Assembly: GCF_004801255.1 (NCBI RefSeq)
Contig: NZ_CP036295.1
Span: 2,938,001-3,002,000, forward strand
Reading direction: 5' to 3'
Source: Desulfovibrio desulfuricans
GTDB taxonomy: Bacteria > Desulfobacterota > Desulfovibrionia > Desulfovibrionales > Desulfovibrionaceae
DNA length: 64,000 bases
The position numbers and the translations under genes are program-made. Under the pieces are notes generated by a model, which ran no database searches, was not told where the DNA came from, and worked only from the letters and a program-made list of their open reading frames with translations. Shown here piece after piece: positions 9,720 through 20,993 of this stretch; position 1 is the stretch's first letter, and every line of letters starts with the position of its first letter.

Positions 9720-10003
9720 GGCTCCTCCTTGGGTATGCGGATACGGTACATGGTCTGCAAAAAAGGCACAGATGCGCCTGGCTGTCATGGGTCGCCATTA
9801 TTGCCCGGCGGCCAGCGCACTGAAAAAACGCGGGTTACGGCGTTTTCCATAACACCTTTTTATTTCATCCATGCATTATTTCAAAGTAAAATTATGAGAG
9901 CACCACGGTTTTTGGCTTCGCGTCGGCCGGGTGCAGAAATAACCGCCGGGCGCAAACGGCCTGCCCAATGAGGGCGCGCCGGACAGAACCGGACCATCCG
10001 GCC

Positions 10004-10582
10004 CTATCCGGCGCACTCTGCGCAGGTAGACTCGTGCAACACGCCCCTGAGCAGCGCCTCCCTGCTGGGTACGGGATAACGCGCGGGCGCGCTCTGCAAA
10101 TTTTTGAGCCAGTCCACATAGGCGGCGGGCAGGTTGTTGGCCGCCGCGCCTGCAAGTATGCGGGCGAGGTATTCGCTGCTGGGCGGCACGGCATGCCCCA
10201 GCACGTCTTTTTTGTACAGCACCGCCGTATGCTCGCGGCCCCCGGCATCCTGCACCAGCACAGGATAGTGAAAATACGCCCCTCCGCCGTCCAGCCGCGC
10301 GCCGCACCACATATCAAGGCTGGCCGCGTCGCTGAAGGCAAGCTCGTACAGCACGCCCCACGTATCTTGCCCCGAGGCCTGCACCACGGTTTCCATACCG
10401 CCGTCCCACATGCGGTTGCGACCGTAAAATGCCAGCCTGTGCCCGCGCAGGCAGGCCGCGCACACCACTCGGGGGACAGCGCACCGCTCGCCAATCTGTT
10501 CGGGATGCATGTTGGAGCCGTAGGCAAAATAATATTGCCGGTCCTTGCGCCCGTAGTGATCAAACCCGGTAGTGATGTTCAT
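10004..10582 (-). CDS. Gamma-glutamylcyclotransferase-fold protein, catalytic Glu apparently replaced
   Basis: This 192-residue protein has the signature YFAYGSNM near the N-terminus and a WGVLYEL strand, both typical of GGCT-like proteins. Family members normally have LDxxEG with the catalytic glutamate. Here the aligned stretch reads LDMWCG, so the glutamate position is cysteine. The fold is supported, but cyclotransferase activity is doubtful. The ATG at 10582 has AAAAGG upstream; a TTG at 10600 is also in frame. It is transcribed in the same direction as anfK and separated from it by about 300 bases. Confidence 0.75.
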   Translation of the reverse strand: MNITTGFDHYGRKDRQYYFAYGSNMHPEQIGERCAVPRVVCAACLRGHRLAFYGRNRMWDGGMETVVQASGQDTWGVLYELAFSDAASLDMWCGARLDGGGAYFHYPVLVQDAGGREHTAVLYKKDVLGHAVPPSSEYLARILAGAAANNLPAAYVDWLKNLQSAPARYPVPSREALLRGVLHESTCAECAG

Positions 10583-10879
10583 GACGCATGCCTTTTGCAA
10601 AAAAACGTTGGTTCGTTAACCGCTGGCAACAGCGCTCCGCCTCCCCCCATGCCGCCGGAGGCCTGCCGCGTTTTTTGTTTCCGGCAAGAAAGGCGGGTAT
10701 CATGCCGGGGGGGGGCGTACGCGCCCTGGCCGCCGCAGCAGGGAGCCTTGCTGGCGCATCTTCAAGCTCTGCGGGTAAAGGCTGCATGGCCAGATACTGA
10801 CAACGACCACGGAGCGTATGCCGCTTGACCGGAATAAAAAGGCTGGCCTGACGCCGCCGGAAGCAAAAACCGCACAGCG
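10583..10879. other. Intergenic region downstream of anfK
   Basis: This 297-base stretch holds no supported gene. It contains the anfK 3' untranslated region with the element also found after anfH, and on the minus strand a GGCCAGCC run followed by TTTTTATT that could help end the transcript. GC-rich partial inverted repeats lie near 10640-10700. Confidence 0.5.
10823..10861 (-). repeat. 3' element shared with the anfH downstream region (copy A)
   Basis: The plus-strand core GACCGGAATAAAA followed by GGC, GCC and GACGC matches 15486-15524 at roughly three-quarters of positions. This copy lies 19-57 bases past the anfK stop codon. Read on the transcribed strand it ends in CCTTTTTATTCCGGTC. 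It may be a transcript-end or stability element, or a member of a dispersed repeat family. Confidence 0.55.
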
Positions 10880-12268
10880 CTACCAGACGTTAAGTATCCA
10901 TTCCTTGTTTTTCTTGTATTCCATGTCGGCAAACAGGGTATTGGCCATGTTCTCAGCCAGCCACATGGCCCCGGCGTACCCCATGACCGGGTAGCGGTAG
11001 AGCCCCGCCCGGTCGTAGGTGGGAAAGCCCACGCGCAGCATGGGTATGTTGTTGTCCATGGCGGCCCAGCGGCCCTTGGAGTGCCCAAGGATAAGGTCCA
11101 GCTCAATTTCCTTGCGCTTCAGGCGACCGTCGAGATCCCACAGGTCGGCGTTGGTGACCACTTCCATCTTCCAGTTGACCTTTTCGACCATTTCCGTGAG
11201 GCGCGGGTCCGCGGCATAGCGTTGGTTGTCGTCGCCAAGCAGCAGGAGCTGGGGCTTCATTTCAAGGTCGATGCAAAACTGCGCCAGGCCAATGGCCAGG
11301 TCGGGGTTGCCGTAGATAGCCACCTTTTTGTCCGCCAGAAACATGTGCGCCACGTCGGTGATGGCGTCCAGGGCAATGCCGCGCTCGTGCACCAGCTCCT
11401 TGGTAAGGGGCTTGCCCGTGAGCTGTGAGACCTGCTTGAGAAAGATATCCGTATTGCGGATACCGATGGGCGAGGGGCCTACAATTGTGGGGATGTCAAA
11501 TTCCTTATGCAGATATTCCGCAGCCTTGCCCCCCTCATAGCGGTTCAGGGCAATGGTGCCCAGGGCGTTGGCGGTGTCCTTGAGGTCGGCAATGGTGGTG
11601 CTGCCGTGCGACTTGCCCGTGCCGTCGGGCAGCAGCGGCGAATCGAAGCTCTCAATCTCAAACAGCACGTTGGCGTCCACATCCATGAGCTTGAGCAGGT
11701 GCTTGAGCTCCTTGACGTCGCCGGGGTTCACCCAGCCGGTAAAGAGATTGAGCCTGCCGTTTGGTTCGCCCTTTTCGGCGAAGTGGGTGATGATGTCGCG
11801 TACCGCCACGTCGTAGCCGCTGATCATGCTGCCCACAAAGCTGGGCGTGTGGATGGCGACAAGGTGCACCTCGCGGCCCGCGTATTTTTCCTTGAGCAGG
11901 CCGTTGTTGAGCTTGGTGACCACGCCGTCGATGTCGTCGCCGATAACCTCGGTGGAGCAGGTGGAGATGATGGGCACCACCTTTACCTCGGGGTAGCGCA
12001 TCAGCAGAACGTCCACGGCTTCTTCCACGCGGTTGGTCGCGCCAAAGACCGCGCCGTCCTCGTGCACCGACGAAGAGGCGATTTCAAAATTGTCCTTGAA
12101 ATGCTGCGAAAAAAGCAACCGCACGAACATGACGCAACCCTGACCGCCATGAACAATGGCTATGCAGTCCTTAATGCCTATGCTCGCGTACTGCGCACCG
12201 CAGGGCTGACAGGTGAATATGGGATTGATGACCCCTGCCCTTTCTTTTTCCATTATTTCGCAAGACAT
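10880..12268 (-). CDS. anfK: Fe-only nitrogenase beta chain AnfK
   Basis: This 462-residue beta subunit, with AnfD and AnfG, forms the FeFe protein that reduces N2 to ammonia. C20 (PIFTC), C45 (GGQGC) and C104 (ISTC) are the three P-cluster ligands of this chain. Long stretches such as VGSMISGYDVAVRD and LDLILGHSKGR are characteristic of AnfK, and the end LNVW is conserved. The frame extends upstream, but ATG 12268 has AAAAGGA 7 bases before it and gives the family length. A 215-base gap (12269-12483) without a gene separates it from anfG; the two are probably in one transcript. Confidence 0.96.
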   Translation of the reverse strand: MSCEIMEKERAGVINPIFTCQPCGAQYASIGIKDCIAIVHGGQGCVMFVRLLFSQHFKDNFEIASSSVHEDGAVFGATNRVEEAVDVLLMRYPEVKVVPIISTCSTEVIGDDIDGVVTKLNNGLLKEKYAGREVHLVAIHTPSFVGSMISGYDVAVRDIITHFAEKGEPNGRLNLFTGWVNPGDVKELKHLLKLMDVDANVLFEIESFDSPLLPDGTGKSHGSTTIADLKDTANALGTIALNRYEGGKAAEYLHKEFDIPTIVGPSPIGIRNTDIFLKQVSQLTGKPLTKELVHERGIALDAITDVAHMFLADKKVAIYGNPDLAIGLAQFCIDLEMKPQLLLLGDDNQRYAADPRLTEMVEKVNWKMEVVTNADLWDLDGRLKRKEIELDLILGHSKGRWAAMDNNIPMLRVGFPTYDRAGLYRYPVMGYAGAMWLAENMANTLFADMEYKKNKEWILNVW

Positions 12269-12483
12269 GGCATTTCCTTTTCTGAGGCCGGGCTGTGCGC
12301 TGCCGCAGGCTCCGGCGCTTGGGCTGTTTGTAAAAGCAGTCGTTACACTCCTGACAAGGAACATGCCCTTTCAGGCCACCCCGCATGTTGCCGCCAGCAA
12401 TGCCGTAACCGGCCTTGCGCGCCGCGCTGGCGCCCCCTGCGCCCGGCAGACATGCTCGTCGGGCCGGACGCGAGGGCGCACGT

Positions 12484-12837
12484 CTAATACTTGGGGTCCG
12501 TCAGCTCCAGGTTCAGCGAACCGTGGATAGTCAAAAAGTCCAGCCTGGTTTTGGCTGCGGTCATAAGCTCGCGGATGTCATCCTTGCCCATGGCGGCAAG
12601 CCAGGGATTTTCGCTGGTCAGGCCACGGGCCATCATTACGGCGTCCACCCAGTAGCAGCGGTTTTCGGGCGATTCGACATCCGGCTGCTCGCCGCAGAGA
12701 ATCTGCGTGGTCTGGGTCATGATGCCCTGGTTTTGCCGTTCCCTGTCCCATGCGCGGGAGTGGAACTGCCAGAGGCATTTTTTCATGATATAGTCGATGA
12801 CGGCTTCTACATTTTCGCTCAGGGTTCCGGCACTCAT
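12484..12837 (-). CDS. anfG: Fe-only nitrogenase delta chain AnfG
   Basis: This 117-residue delta subunit is found only in V and Fe-only nitrogenases and completes the hexameric D2G2K2 enzyme. It matches AnfG rather than VnfG. YIMKKCLWQFHSRAWDRERQ, CYWVDAV and the ending LELTDPKY follow the AnfG pattern, whereas VnfG has a different middle and end. ATG 12837 is preferred over one at 12852 because GGAGGAG lies just upstream. It starts 42 bases after the anfD stop codon. Its presence excludes a Mo-type NifDK enzyme. Confidence 0.95.
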   Translation of the reverse strand: MSAGTLSENVEAVIDYIMKKCLWQFHSRAWDRERQNQGIMTQTTQILCGEQPDVESPENRCYWVDAVMMARGLTSENPWLAAMGKDDIRELMTAAKTRLDFLTIHGSLNLELTDPKY

Positions 12838-12879
12838 GCTGCTCCTCCGCAATATAGGTCTTGGGCTGCGCCTCGGGGG

Positions 12880-14822
<1,943 letters not shown>

Positions 14823-14925
14823 GGCGAGCTCCTAAGCGTGTAGCCTCATAGTGTGTACATGCCGCCCGTAGCGGCGCAAAAGCAGCGCCTCTCAACTCTG
14901 CCCAGGGCCAGGCGGGCGGTTGCGC

Positions 14926-15243
14926 CTAAATGCCGTTCTGCCCGGTGCGGATGGTCAGCACACGCTCAACCGGCGTGACAAAGACCTTGCCGTCGCCAAA
15001 GTTGCCCGTCTTGGCATAGTCTTGCACCAGATGCAGCACCTGATCCACGTGCTCGTCCTCTACCACCATCATGAGCAGATTTTTGGGCAGCTCGTCGTAG
15101 TGGACGCTGCCGCTGTCCAGCCCTTTCTGTTTGCCGCGACCAAAGGCCTGAATCTTGGTCAGGGCCACAAAACCGGATGCGGCAAGCCCTTCCACCACGT
15201 TTTCGGTGCTCTCTGGGCGAACAATGGCTCGTACCATTTTCAT
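14926..15243 (-). CDS. nifI1: PII-like nitrogenase regulator NifI1
   Basis: This 105-residue PII-like protein is the partner of NifI2. It opens MKMVRAIVRPE and has FGRGKQKG, YDELPKNLLMMVVEDEHVD and GDGKVFVTPVERVLTIRTG. The T-loop is short, as in NifI1. It lacks the GlnB tyrosine-uridylylation signature, so regulation by uridylylation is unlikely. AAAGGAG precedes the ATG at 15243. A structured 308-base gap separates it from anfH and a 103-base gap from nifI2. Confidence 0.93.
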   Translation of the reverse strand: MKMVRAIVRPESTENVVEGLAASGFVALTKIQAFGRGKQKGLDSGSVHYDELPKNLLMMVVEDEHVDQVLHLVQDYAKTGNFGDGKVFVTPVERVLTIRTGQNGI

Positions 15244-15300
15244 TGGCGGCTCCTTTGGAGTTGTTGAAACTGTCGTTTACGCTCAAATTTTCTCATGTCC

Positions 15301-15446
15301 CTTGCAGGAAAATGTCCGTCTTGCTCTTCAGACCGCGTTGGGCATTTGATCTTGCCAAAAGCGTATTTTGTTTCCTGGCAAAGAAAATGTCCGCTTCAGG
15401 CTTCAGGCCGCGTTGGGCATTTGATGCATTTTTGCTTTCCTGCAAG
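15301..15446. repeat. Nested direct and inverted repeats between anfH and nifI1
   Basis: Two 43-base direct repeats (15308-15350 and 15383-15425, 36 of 43 bases identical by eye) share GAAAATGTCCG at one end and CCGCGTTGGGCATTTGAT at the other. They are enclosed by the inverted repeat CTTGCAGGAAA (15301-15311) and TTTCCTGCAAG (15436-15446). The transcript could fold here and tune anfH mRNA relative to downstream genes. A dispersed extragenic repeat family is the alternative. Short frames across it do not look like genes. Confidence 0.7.
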
Positions 15447-15454
15447 GATGGCGA

Positions 15455-15505
15455 GCCTTTTATGCAGGGAGTGTACTCTCATGGTACTCGACCGGAATAA
15501 AAGGC
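15455..15505 (-). other. Possible stem-loop downstream of anfH
   Basis: GCCTTTTAT (15455-15463) and ATAAAAGGC (15497-15505) are perfect 9-base inverted repeats with a 33-base loop. The element lies 47-97 bases past the anfH stop. It might act as a processing site or partial terminator that keeps anfH transcripts in excess, as is common in nitrogenase operons. Confidence 0.4.
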
Positions 15506-15524
15506 GAGCCAGACGCAGCAGGGA
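15486..15524 (-). repeat. 3' element shared with the anfK downstream region (copy B)
   Basis: This copy matches 10823-10861 through GACCGGAATAAAA and the following GGC, GCC and GACGC blocks. It begins 28 bases past the anfH stop. Having it after the first and last structural genes points to a role at transcript ends or to mobility of a small repeat. Confidence 0.55.
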
Positions 15525-15551
15525 ACGAAAAGGCGCGAATGCCCGCGCGGC

Positions 15552-16511
<960 letters not shown>

Positions 16512-16548
16512 TTATAAAATAAATCTATCCTCACGCTTTTGCCAAAGC

Positions 16549-16592
16549 GTACACAAGCGTACAAAACACCGATTTTTTGAACATTTTGGTAC
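16549..16592 (-). promoter_or_regulatory. Candidate AnfA upstream activating sites
   Basis: A perfect GTAC-N6-GTAC lies at 16549-16562, and a degenerate GAAC-N6-GTAC lies exactly 30 bases away at 16579-16592. GTAC-N6-GTAC is the dyad described for AnfA and VnfA of Azotobacter. The sites fall roughly 100-140 bases upstream of the predicted anfH transcription start. An AT-rich bendable stretch lies between sites and promoter, as expected for a sigma-54 enhancer. Confidence 0.72.
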
Positions 16593-16933
16593 ATTTTTCA
16601 ATTAAACAAATAATTACGGTATATTATAAAATCACTCTTTTCTGTTTTCTCGTGACTCCATAAAAAGATAAATTCATTAACACTATGATTTATTTATGTT
16701 TATAAAATACTGATAATTTATCCCGTTTATTTTTCAGGACACCACTGTGTACGTTTGCGTCACGCGCAGCGCCTTACTCGCCCCTCCCCACAGGCTCAGC
16801 GGCTGGATACTGAATAATATTTCAATAAAAACAGTATAATATATAAATAGCCGCGCAAGCGCATGGATATTGCAGACGCTGCTCCATCAAGGCAGCGCCG
16901 CTTGCAGGCCCTGCCGCAACAGACGGAGCGCGT
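16593..16933. promoter_or_regulatory. AT-rich divergent control region before anfO
   Basis: No gene is seen in this stretch. A third imperfect box, GTAC-N6-GTCA, lies at 16749-16762. A TATAAT at 16835-16840 could be a -10 element for anfO, with only a poor -35 near 16810-16815. No good sigma-54 motif faces anfO. The strongly AT-rich sequence contrasts with the GC-rich genes. Confidence 0.45.
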
Positions 16934-17638
16934 ATGCAAGGGTTACTCGACGGGTCGCGGATTGCGGTGTTTCATGATGCTCAGGGGGCGCTGGCCGCGC
17001 CAACTGCGGCCAGCGCCGTGGCCGTATATGTGCGGAGCGAAAACGACTGGAGCGAGGACAAAAGGCACGTATTCAGCCTGACCGACGGCGGGGGCCTTGC
17101 CCAGCTGCGCGAGCAGATGCACGCGCTGGCCGAAAATCTGGGGGCCTGCCGCATTGTGGTGGGGGCCGAGGATCACGGCGCGCCCTACGGCGTGCTCGAC
17201 AAGCTGGGCTTTTACATCTGCATGATGGACAGGTTTGAGCCAATGGCGCTGGAGGGCGTGCGCAAGGGCGTGCTGGCGGCGGTGCAGCAGACGACAAAGC
17301 CCCAGTGCGGCATGCTGCCCGGCAGCAGACCGCGCGAGATCGCGCCGGGGCGTTTCTTTTTGGACATGTGCGAGGCCAAGATCACCGACCCCCTGTTTAC
17401 AGCCAGGGAGTCCATACTGGTGTTTGTGGAAACCAAGCCCTTTGTGCAGCTGCAGGTCAGGTGCGAGCACGAACCGCGCTGGCTACCCAGTTTTGCGCTG
17501 GTAACAGGGCTGGAAATTACCAGGGAAGAGCTGGAATCGGGCCTCAAACTGATAACGGTACGCCAGCCCGCCGACCGCGATGCCGACGCCCTGCTGGGGC
17601 AAAAGTGGTTTGACGGCACGGGCTGTTCCTGCGGTTAG
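16934..17638 (+). CDS. anfO: Fe-only nitrogenase accessory protein AnfO
   Basis: This 234-residue protein matches the AnfO family. RIAVFHDAQGALA opens the protein, followed by an acidic strand and GACRIVVGAEDHGAPYGVLDKLGF, then a charged middle and a C-terminal domain with FVETKPFVQLQVRCEHEPRWL. It ends with a CxC (GCSCG). AnfO is encoded only with Fe-only (and some V) nitrogenases. Its biochemical role is unresolved, although it supports Fe-dependent diazotrophy in other bacteria. GGAG lies about 6 bases before the ATG. It is divergent from anfH and may share the same enhancers. Confidence 0.85.
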   Translation: MQGLLDGSRIAVFHDAQGALAAPTAASAVAVYVRSENDWSEDKRHVFSLTDGGGLAQLREQMHALAENLGACRIVVGAEDHGAPYGVLDKLGFYICMMDRFEPMALEGVRKGVLAAVQQTTKPQCGMLPGSRPREIAPGRFFLDMCEAKITDPLFTARESILVFVETKPFVQLQVRCEHEPRWLPSFALVTGLEITREELESGLKLITVRQPADRDADALLGQKWFDGTGCSCG

Positions 17639-17690
17639 GGCAACCTGGCCGCTACGGGCCGCCAGCCCGGCAAACCTGAAGACTCAGGGG

Positions 17691-19265
17691 CTAGACGCCG
17701 TATTCCCGCAGTTTGCGCCACAGGGATGAACGGCTGATGCCCAGCATGTCTGCCGCCAGGGTGCGGTTGTCGCCCGCCAGCTCAAGGGCATGCAGGATAT
17801 GCTGCTTCTCCATCTCGGCCAAGGGCACGAGGTGCGCGGACGCATCCTGGCCCGCTGCATGCCCTGCTGCCAGAGGTTGTGCCGTTATCTGCGTCGTTGT
17901 TTGGAGCTGCCCGCCAGCCTGCGGTTGCGACGTGGCAAGGGCCTCCTGCGGGTCTGTGCCCATGGCCACGGGTGGTGCCTGGCGAGGGGGATTTTCGCGT
18001 ACTTCTGGCGGCAGGTGCGCAAGGCCGATGCTGCCGCCCGGCGGGCAGAACACCGCCGCCCGCTCCAGAATATTGGCCAGCTCGCGCACATTGCCGGGGA
18101 AGGGATACCGCCTCAGGGCATCCAGGGCGCTGTCGTCAAGGTCAAGCGGCACGCCGCCGCCCTGCTCCGCCAGTCGCGCCAGAAAGAACCGCGCCAGCAG
18201 GGGCACGTCCTCGGCGCGGCTGCGCAGGGGCGGCAGCTCCTGCGTGACCACGGCCACGCGGTAATACAGGTCGCGGCGAAATCGCCCGGCCTCCACCTCT
18301 TCCTTGAGGTAGCGGTTAGTGGCGGCAATGATGCGCACGTCCACGGGGATGTCCACAGTGCCTCCCACGCGGCGCAGGTTCTGCTCCTGCAGCACGCGCA
18401 GCAGTTTGACCTGCATGCCTTGCGGCATCTCGCCTATCTCGTCCAAAAACAGCGTGCCGCCGCTGGCGGCCTCAAAAAGCCCTTCCTTGCGGCGCACCGC
18501 GCCGGAAAAAGCCCCCTGCTCGTGACCAAACAGCTCGCTTTCGAGCAGTTCGGGCGACAGAGCGCCGCAGTTGACCGCCAAAAAACGCCGCCGGGCACGC
18601 TGGCTCTGGGCGTGCATGGTGCGTGCGGCCAGCTCCTTGCCCGTGCCCGTCTCGCCCTGCAGCAGCACGGCCACATCGGTGGGGGCAAGGCGCATGAGGG
18701 CCTGACGCAGACCGCACATGGCGGGCGATGCGCCCACCATCTCGGGCACGGAGCCGCTGGCCTCAAGCTGGGCGCGCATCTGGACGACCTGCTGCCGCAG
18801 GCGTCGCTTTTCCAGCGCACGAGCCACCAGCATGCGGGCCTCCTCCAGCGAATAGGGCTTGGCCAGATAATGGAACGCCCCGAGCCGCATGGCCTCCACG
18901 GCGCTTTCAATCATGGGGTAGCCGGTGACCATGATCACTTCCACATCAGGCTTGCTGCCGCGCACGGCCTTGAGCACTTCCATGCCGTTCATGCCCGCCA
19001 TGGCGATGTCGGTGATGACCACGTCAAAATCCTGCTCGGCCAGCAGCTTCAGGCCTTCCTCGCCGCTGCCCGCCTGGGCCGACTCGTGCCCGCCGCGTTC
19101 CAGCGCCCGCGCCAGATTGGCCCGGGCCATGCGCTCGTCGTCAATGATCAGCAACCGACCGCCCTTGCGCGGCGCGGCCTCGCGATCGCGCCACTCCAGG
19201 GGCTTGGCACCGGAATCCGCGTCTGTCGCGGGCTGATCTGCAAGACGAAAGCGATCTGTCGTCAT
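17691..19265 (-). CDS. NtrC-family sigma-54-dependent response regulator
   Basis: This 524-residue regulator is transcribed with the sensor kinase next to it (4-base overlap). The receiver domain (about 37-155) has phospho-acceptor D86 in DVVITDIAM. The AAA+ domain has Walker A GETGTGKE (204-211). The sigma-54 contact loop reads GAFSGA (251-256) rather than GAFTGA. A Gln/Ala-rich linker of about 70 residues precedes a Fis-type helix-turn-helix ([16 protein letters not shown]). The likely target is the sigma-54 promoter facing the TSUP operon on the other side of the kinase gene. Confidence 0.93.
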   Translation of the reverse strand: MTTDRFRLADQPATDADSGAKPLEWRDREAAPRKGGRLLIIDDERMARANLARALERGGHESAQAGSGEEGLKLLAEQDFDVVITDIAMAGMNGMEVLKAVRGSKPDVEVIMVTGYPMIESAVEAMRLGAFHYLAKPYSLEEARMLVARALEKRRLRQQVVQMRAQLEASGSVPEMVGASPAMCGLRQALMRLAPTDVAVLLQGETGTGKELAARTMHAQSQRARRRFLAVNCGALSPELLESELFGHEQGAFSGAVRRKEGLFEAASGGTLFLDEIGEMPQGMQVKLLRVLQEQNLRRVGGTVDIPVDVRIIAATNRYLKEEVEAGRFRRDLYYRVAVVTQELPPLRSRAEDVPLLARFFLARLAEQGGGVPLDLDDSALDALRRYPFPGNVRELANILERAAVFCPPGGSIGLAHLPPEVRENPPRQAPPVAMGTDPQEALATSQPQAGGQLQTTTQITAQPLAAGHAAGQDASAHLVPLAEMEKQHILHALELAGDNRTLAADMLGISRSSLWRKLREYGV

Positions 19266-20734
19266 ACATCCGCTCCTGAAACATCGGCAGCCTGTCGCGC
19301 CGCCAGGGGCAAGCGCACGGTAAAACAGGCCCCTTCTCCGGGTTTGCTCTGCACTTCAAGGGTTCCGCTGTGCTTGCCCACAATGCCAAAGGCGATGGAC
19401 AGCCCAAGCCCGGTACCCTCGCCCACAGGCTTGAGGCTAAAAAACGGGTCAAAAATGCGGCCAATATACTGCGCCTCAATGCCCTTGCCGCTGTCGCTCA
19501 CGCGCAGCTCGACCATACCGGCAGGCTTGTCCGCGTGCGCCGTTATGCGCACCAGCCCTTCGCCGTTCATGGCCTGCGCGGCGTTGAGCAACAGGTTGAT
19601 GAGCACCTCCTGCATACGCTGGGCGTCCATGGGCAGCCGCAGGCCCTCTGGCACGTCTACCTCTATGCGCACGCCCGCGCCCATGTCGTGCCGCACCAGG
19701 GCCACAGCCCTGCGCACCACCCCGCCAAGCTCATGCAGTGCCACGCTGAACGGCCGGTCGCGGGCAAAATCAAGCAGGCCGCGCACGATATCGCGGGCGC
19801 GCACCACCTCGGCCTGAATTTCATTGAGCTGCGCGGTTACGTCGTCCGCCGTGGGCATGGGACGCACGCCCTGGCGCGCGTCGTTGACGTCCTCGCCCAG
19901 CAGCTGACAGCCCATGGAAATATTGTTCAGCGGATTATTGAGCTGGTGAGCCACACCGGAGGTCAGCACGCCAAGCGAGGCCAGCTTTTTTTCCTGCAGC
20001 AGCAGGGAGTGGCGTTTTTCAAGCTCGGTCGCCATGCCGTCCAGGGTCTGGAGCACATGGCGGGCCTCCGCCTCCAGCTGCGGCGGCGGCGACGGCAGCG
20101 GAATGCCCGCGCCCACATTGCGGGCGGCGCTTTCGATGGCGCCGAGCGCGCGCATGATGTGCCTGCCGATCTGCCAGGCAAAGGCCACGCCGCAGGCCAG
20201 CAGGGCCGCAATGGCCGCCAGCAGCTGGGTGCGCAGGTCGCCCACGGCGGTAAAGATGCCCTGCCGCATGCGCCGCACCGCCGAATCGGCCAGCTCGCTC
20301 AGCCGCTGCCCCTGATCGGTCAGAGCCGCGCCGTCGGAGGGCGCGTCTTCAAGCAGGGCCTCGTAGGTTCCGATGCCTTCAAGCAGCAGGTCGAGGGTAC
20401 GGTGCGCCCCGTCGCCCACGCGGCGGCCCATGGCGGCATTATACCCCTGCCCGACCGACGTGGCCCGCTCCCGCGCAAGCTCCACAAAGCTGCGCAGAGC
20501 AGCCAGGTCGCCCTGTCTGCCGGGGAAAAGCTGCAGGTTTTTTTCGTACCTGCGCATTTCAAGCACGTCGCTGCGCAGGTCGTCCACCATATCAATAAGG
20601 CGGGCCGCCCTGTCGATGCGCCCCAGATCGTAACAGGCAATACCGCCCAACAGCAGCAGCATGGCCAAAAACAGGCCCGTGCCGATGGCGATTTTGCCGC
20701 GTATTGTATGCCAGACAAAAAAATGCGGAAGCAT
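19262..20734 (-). CDS. Membrane sensor histidine kinase
   Basis: This kinase of about 490 residues has an N-terminal membrane helix (about 13-33), a periplasmic four-helix-type sensor region, a second helix (about 177-197), a HAMP-like linker and a HisKA domain with H263 in GVAHQLNNPL. The ATPase domain has NLLLNAAQAM, DSGKGI and GTGLGLSIA. Its gene overlaps the response regulator by ATGA, so they form one pair. ATG 20734 follows GGGGGTG; an upstream TTG at 20755 is also open. The signal is unknown; the neighbouring oxyanion transporter makes an anion or redox signal plausible. Confidence 0.9.
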   Translation of the reverse strand: MLPHFFVWHTIRGKIAIGTGLFLAMLLLLGGIACYDLGRIDRAARLIDMVDDLRSDVLEMRRYEKNLQLFPGRQGDLAALRSFVELARERATSVGQGYNAAMGRRVGDGAHRTLDLLLEGIGTYEALLEDAPSDGAALTDQGQRLSELADSAVRRMRQGIFTAVGDLRTQLLAAIAALLACGVAFAWQIGRHIMRALGAIESAARNVGAGIPLPSPPPQLEAEARHVLQTLDGMATELEKRHSLLLQEKKLASLGVLTSGVAHQLNNPLNNISMGCQLLGEDVNDARQGVRPMPTADDVTAQLNEIQAEVVRARDIVRGLLDFARDRPFSVALHELGGVVRRAVALVRHDMGAGVRIEVDVPEGLRLPMDAQRMQEVLINLLLNAAQAMNGEGLVRITAHADKPAGMVELRVSDSGKGIEAQYIGRIFDPFFSLKPVGEGTGLGLSIAFGIVGKHSGTLEVQSKPGEGACFTVRLPLAARQAADVSGADV

Positions 20735-20755
20735 GCTCCACCCCCGCAGGCGCAA

Positions 20756-20993
20756 GGATTCAATCCCGCGCCCGTCTCTGTTTCAATTTGCAACAGCGTA
20801 CAGAAATAGAACATCGCTGACAAGGCTTGCCCAGCAACAATTTGCGACCCCATGCCTGGGCGTACATGTCATAATGCAACAGTCGAGGGACGGAGGACAT
20901 GCGCCGGTCTAAAAAATATATTATTAAAAAACGGCATGTTATCATTTGATCTTTTTGGCACAATAGTTGTAACTGCCCGAGCAGGAGGCCGAC
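20756..20993. other. Divergent regulatory region, no gene
   Basis: This region lies between the kinase gene and the small membrane protein gene. Besides the sigma-54 promoter it holds CATGTCATAATG (near 20866) and CATGTTATCATT (near 20934). These are two similar words 68 bases apart that could be regulator sites. An AT-rich tract lies at about 20918-20935. Confidence 0.4.
20956..20971 (+). promoter_or_regulatory. Sigma-54 promoter of the small protein-TSUP operon
   Basis: TGGCACAATAGTTGTA matches TGGCACR-N4-TTGCA with the C of the -12 GC changed to T. It ends 22 bases before the ATG at 20994. The adjacent NtrC-type regulator is the obvious activator. Confidence 0.65.

Noticed and set aside
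12171..12386. Small Cys/Arg-rich frame between anfG and anfK
   Set aside because: It overlaps the true start of anfK and has no ribosome site. The sequence looks like a shadow of coding DNA.
16863..17081. Overlapping frame starting at 16863 as the anfO start
   Set aside because: It is in another reading frame. The ATG at 16934 has a GGAG site and gives the family N-terminus.
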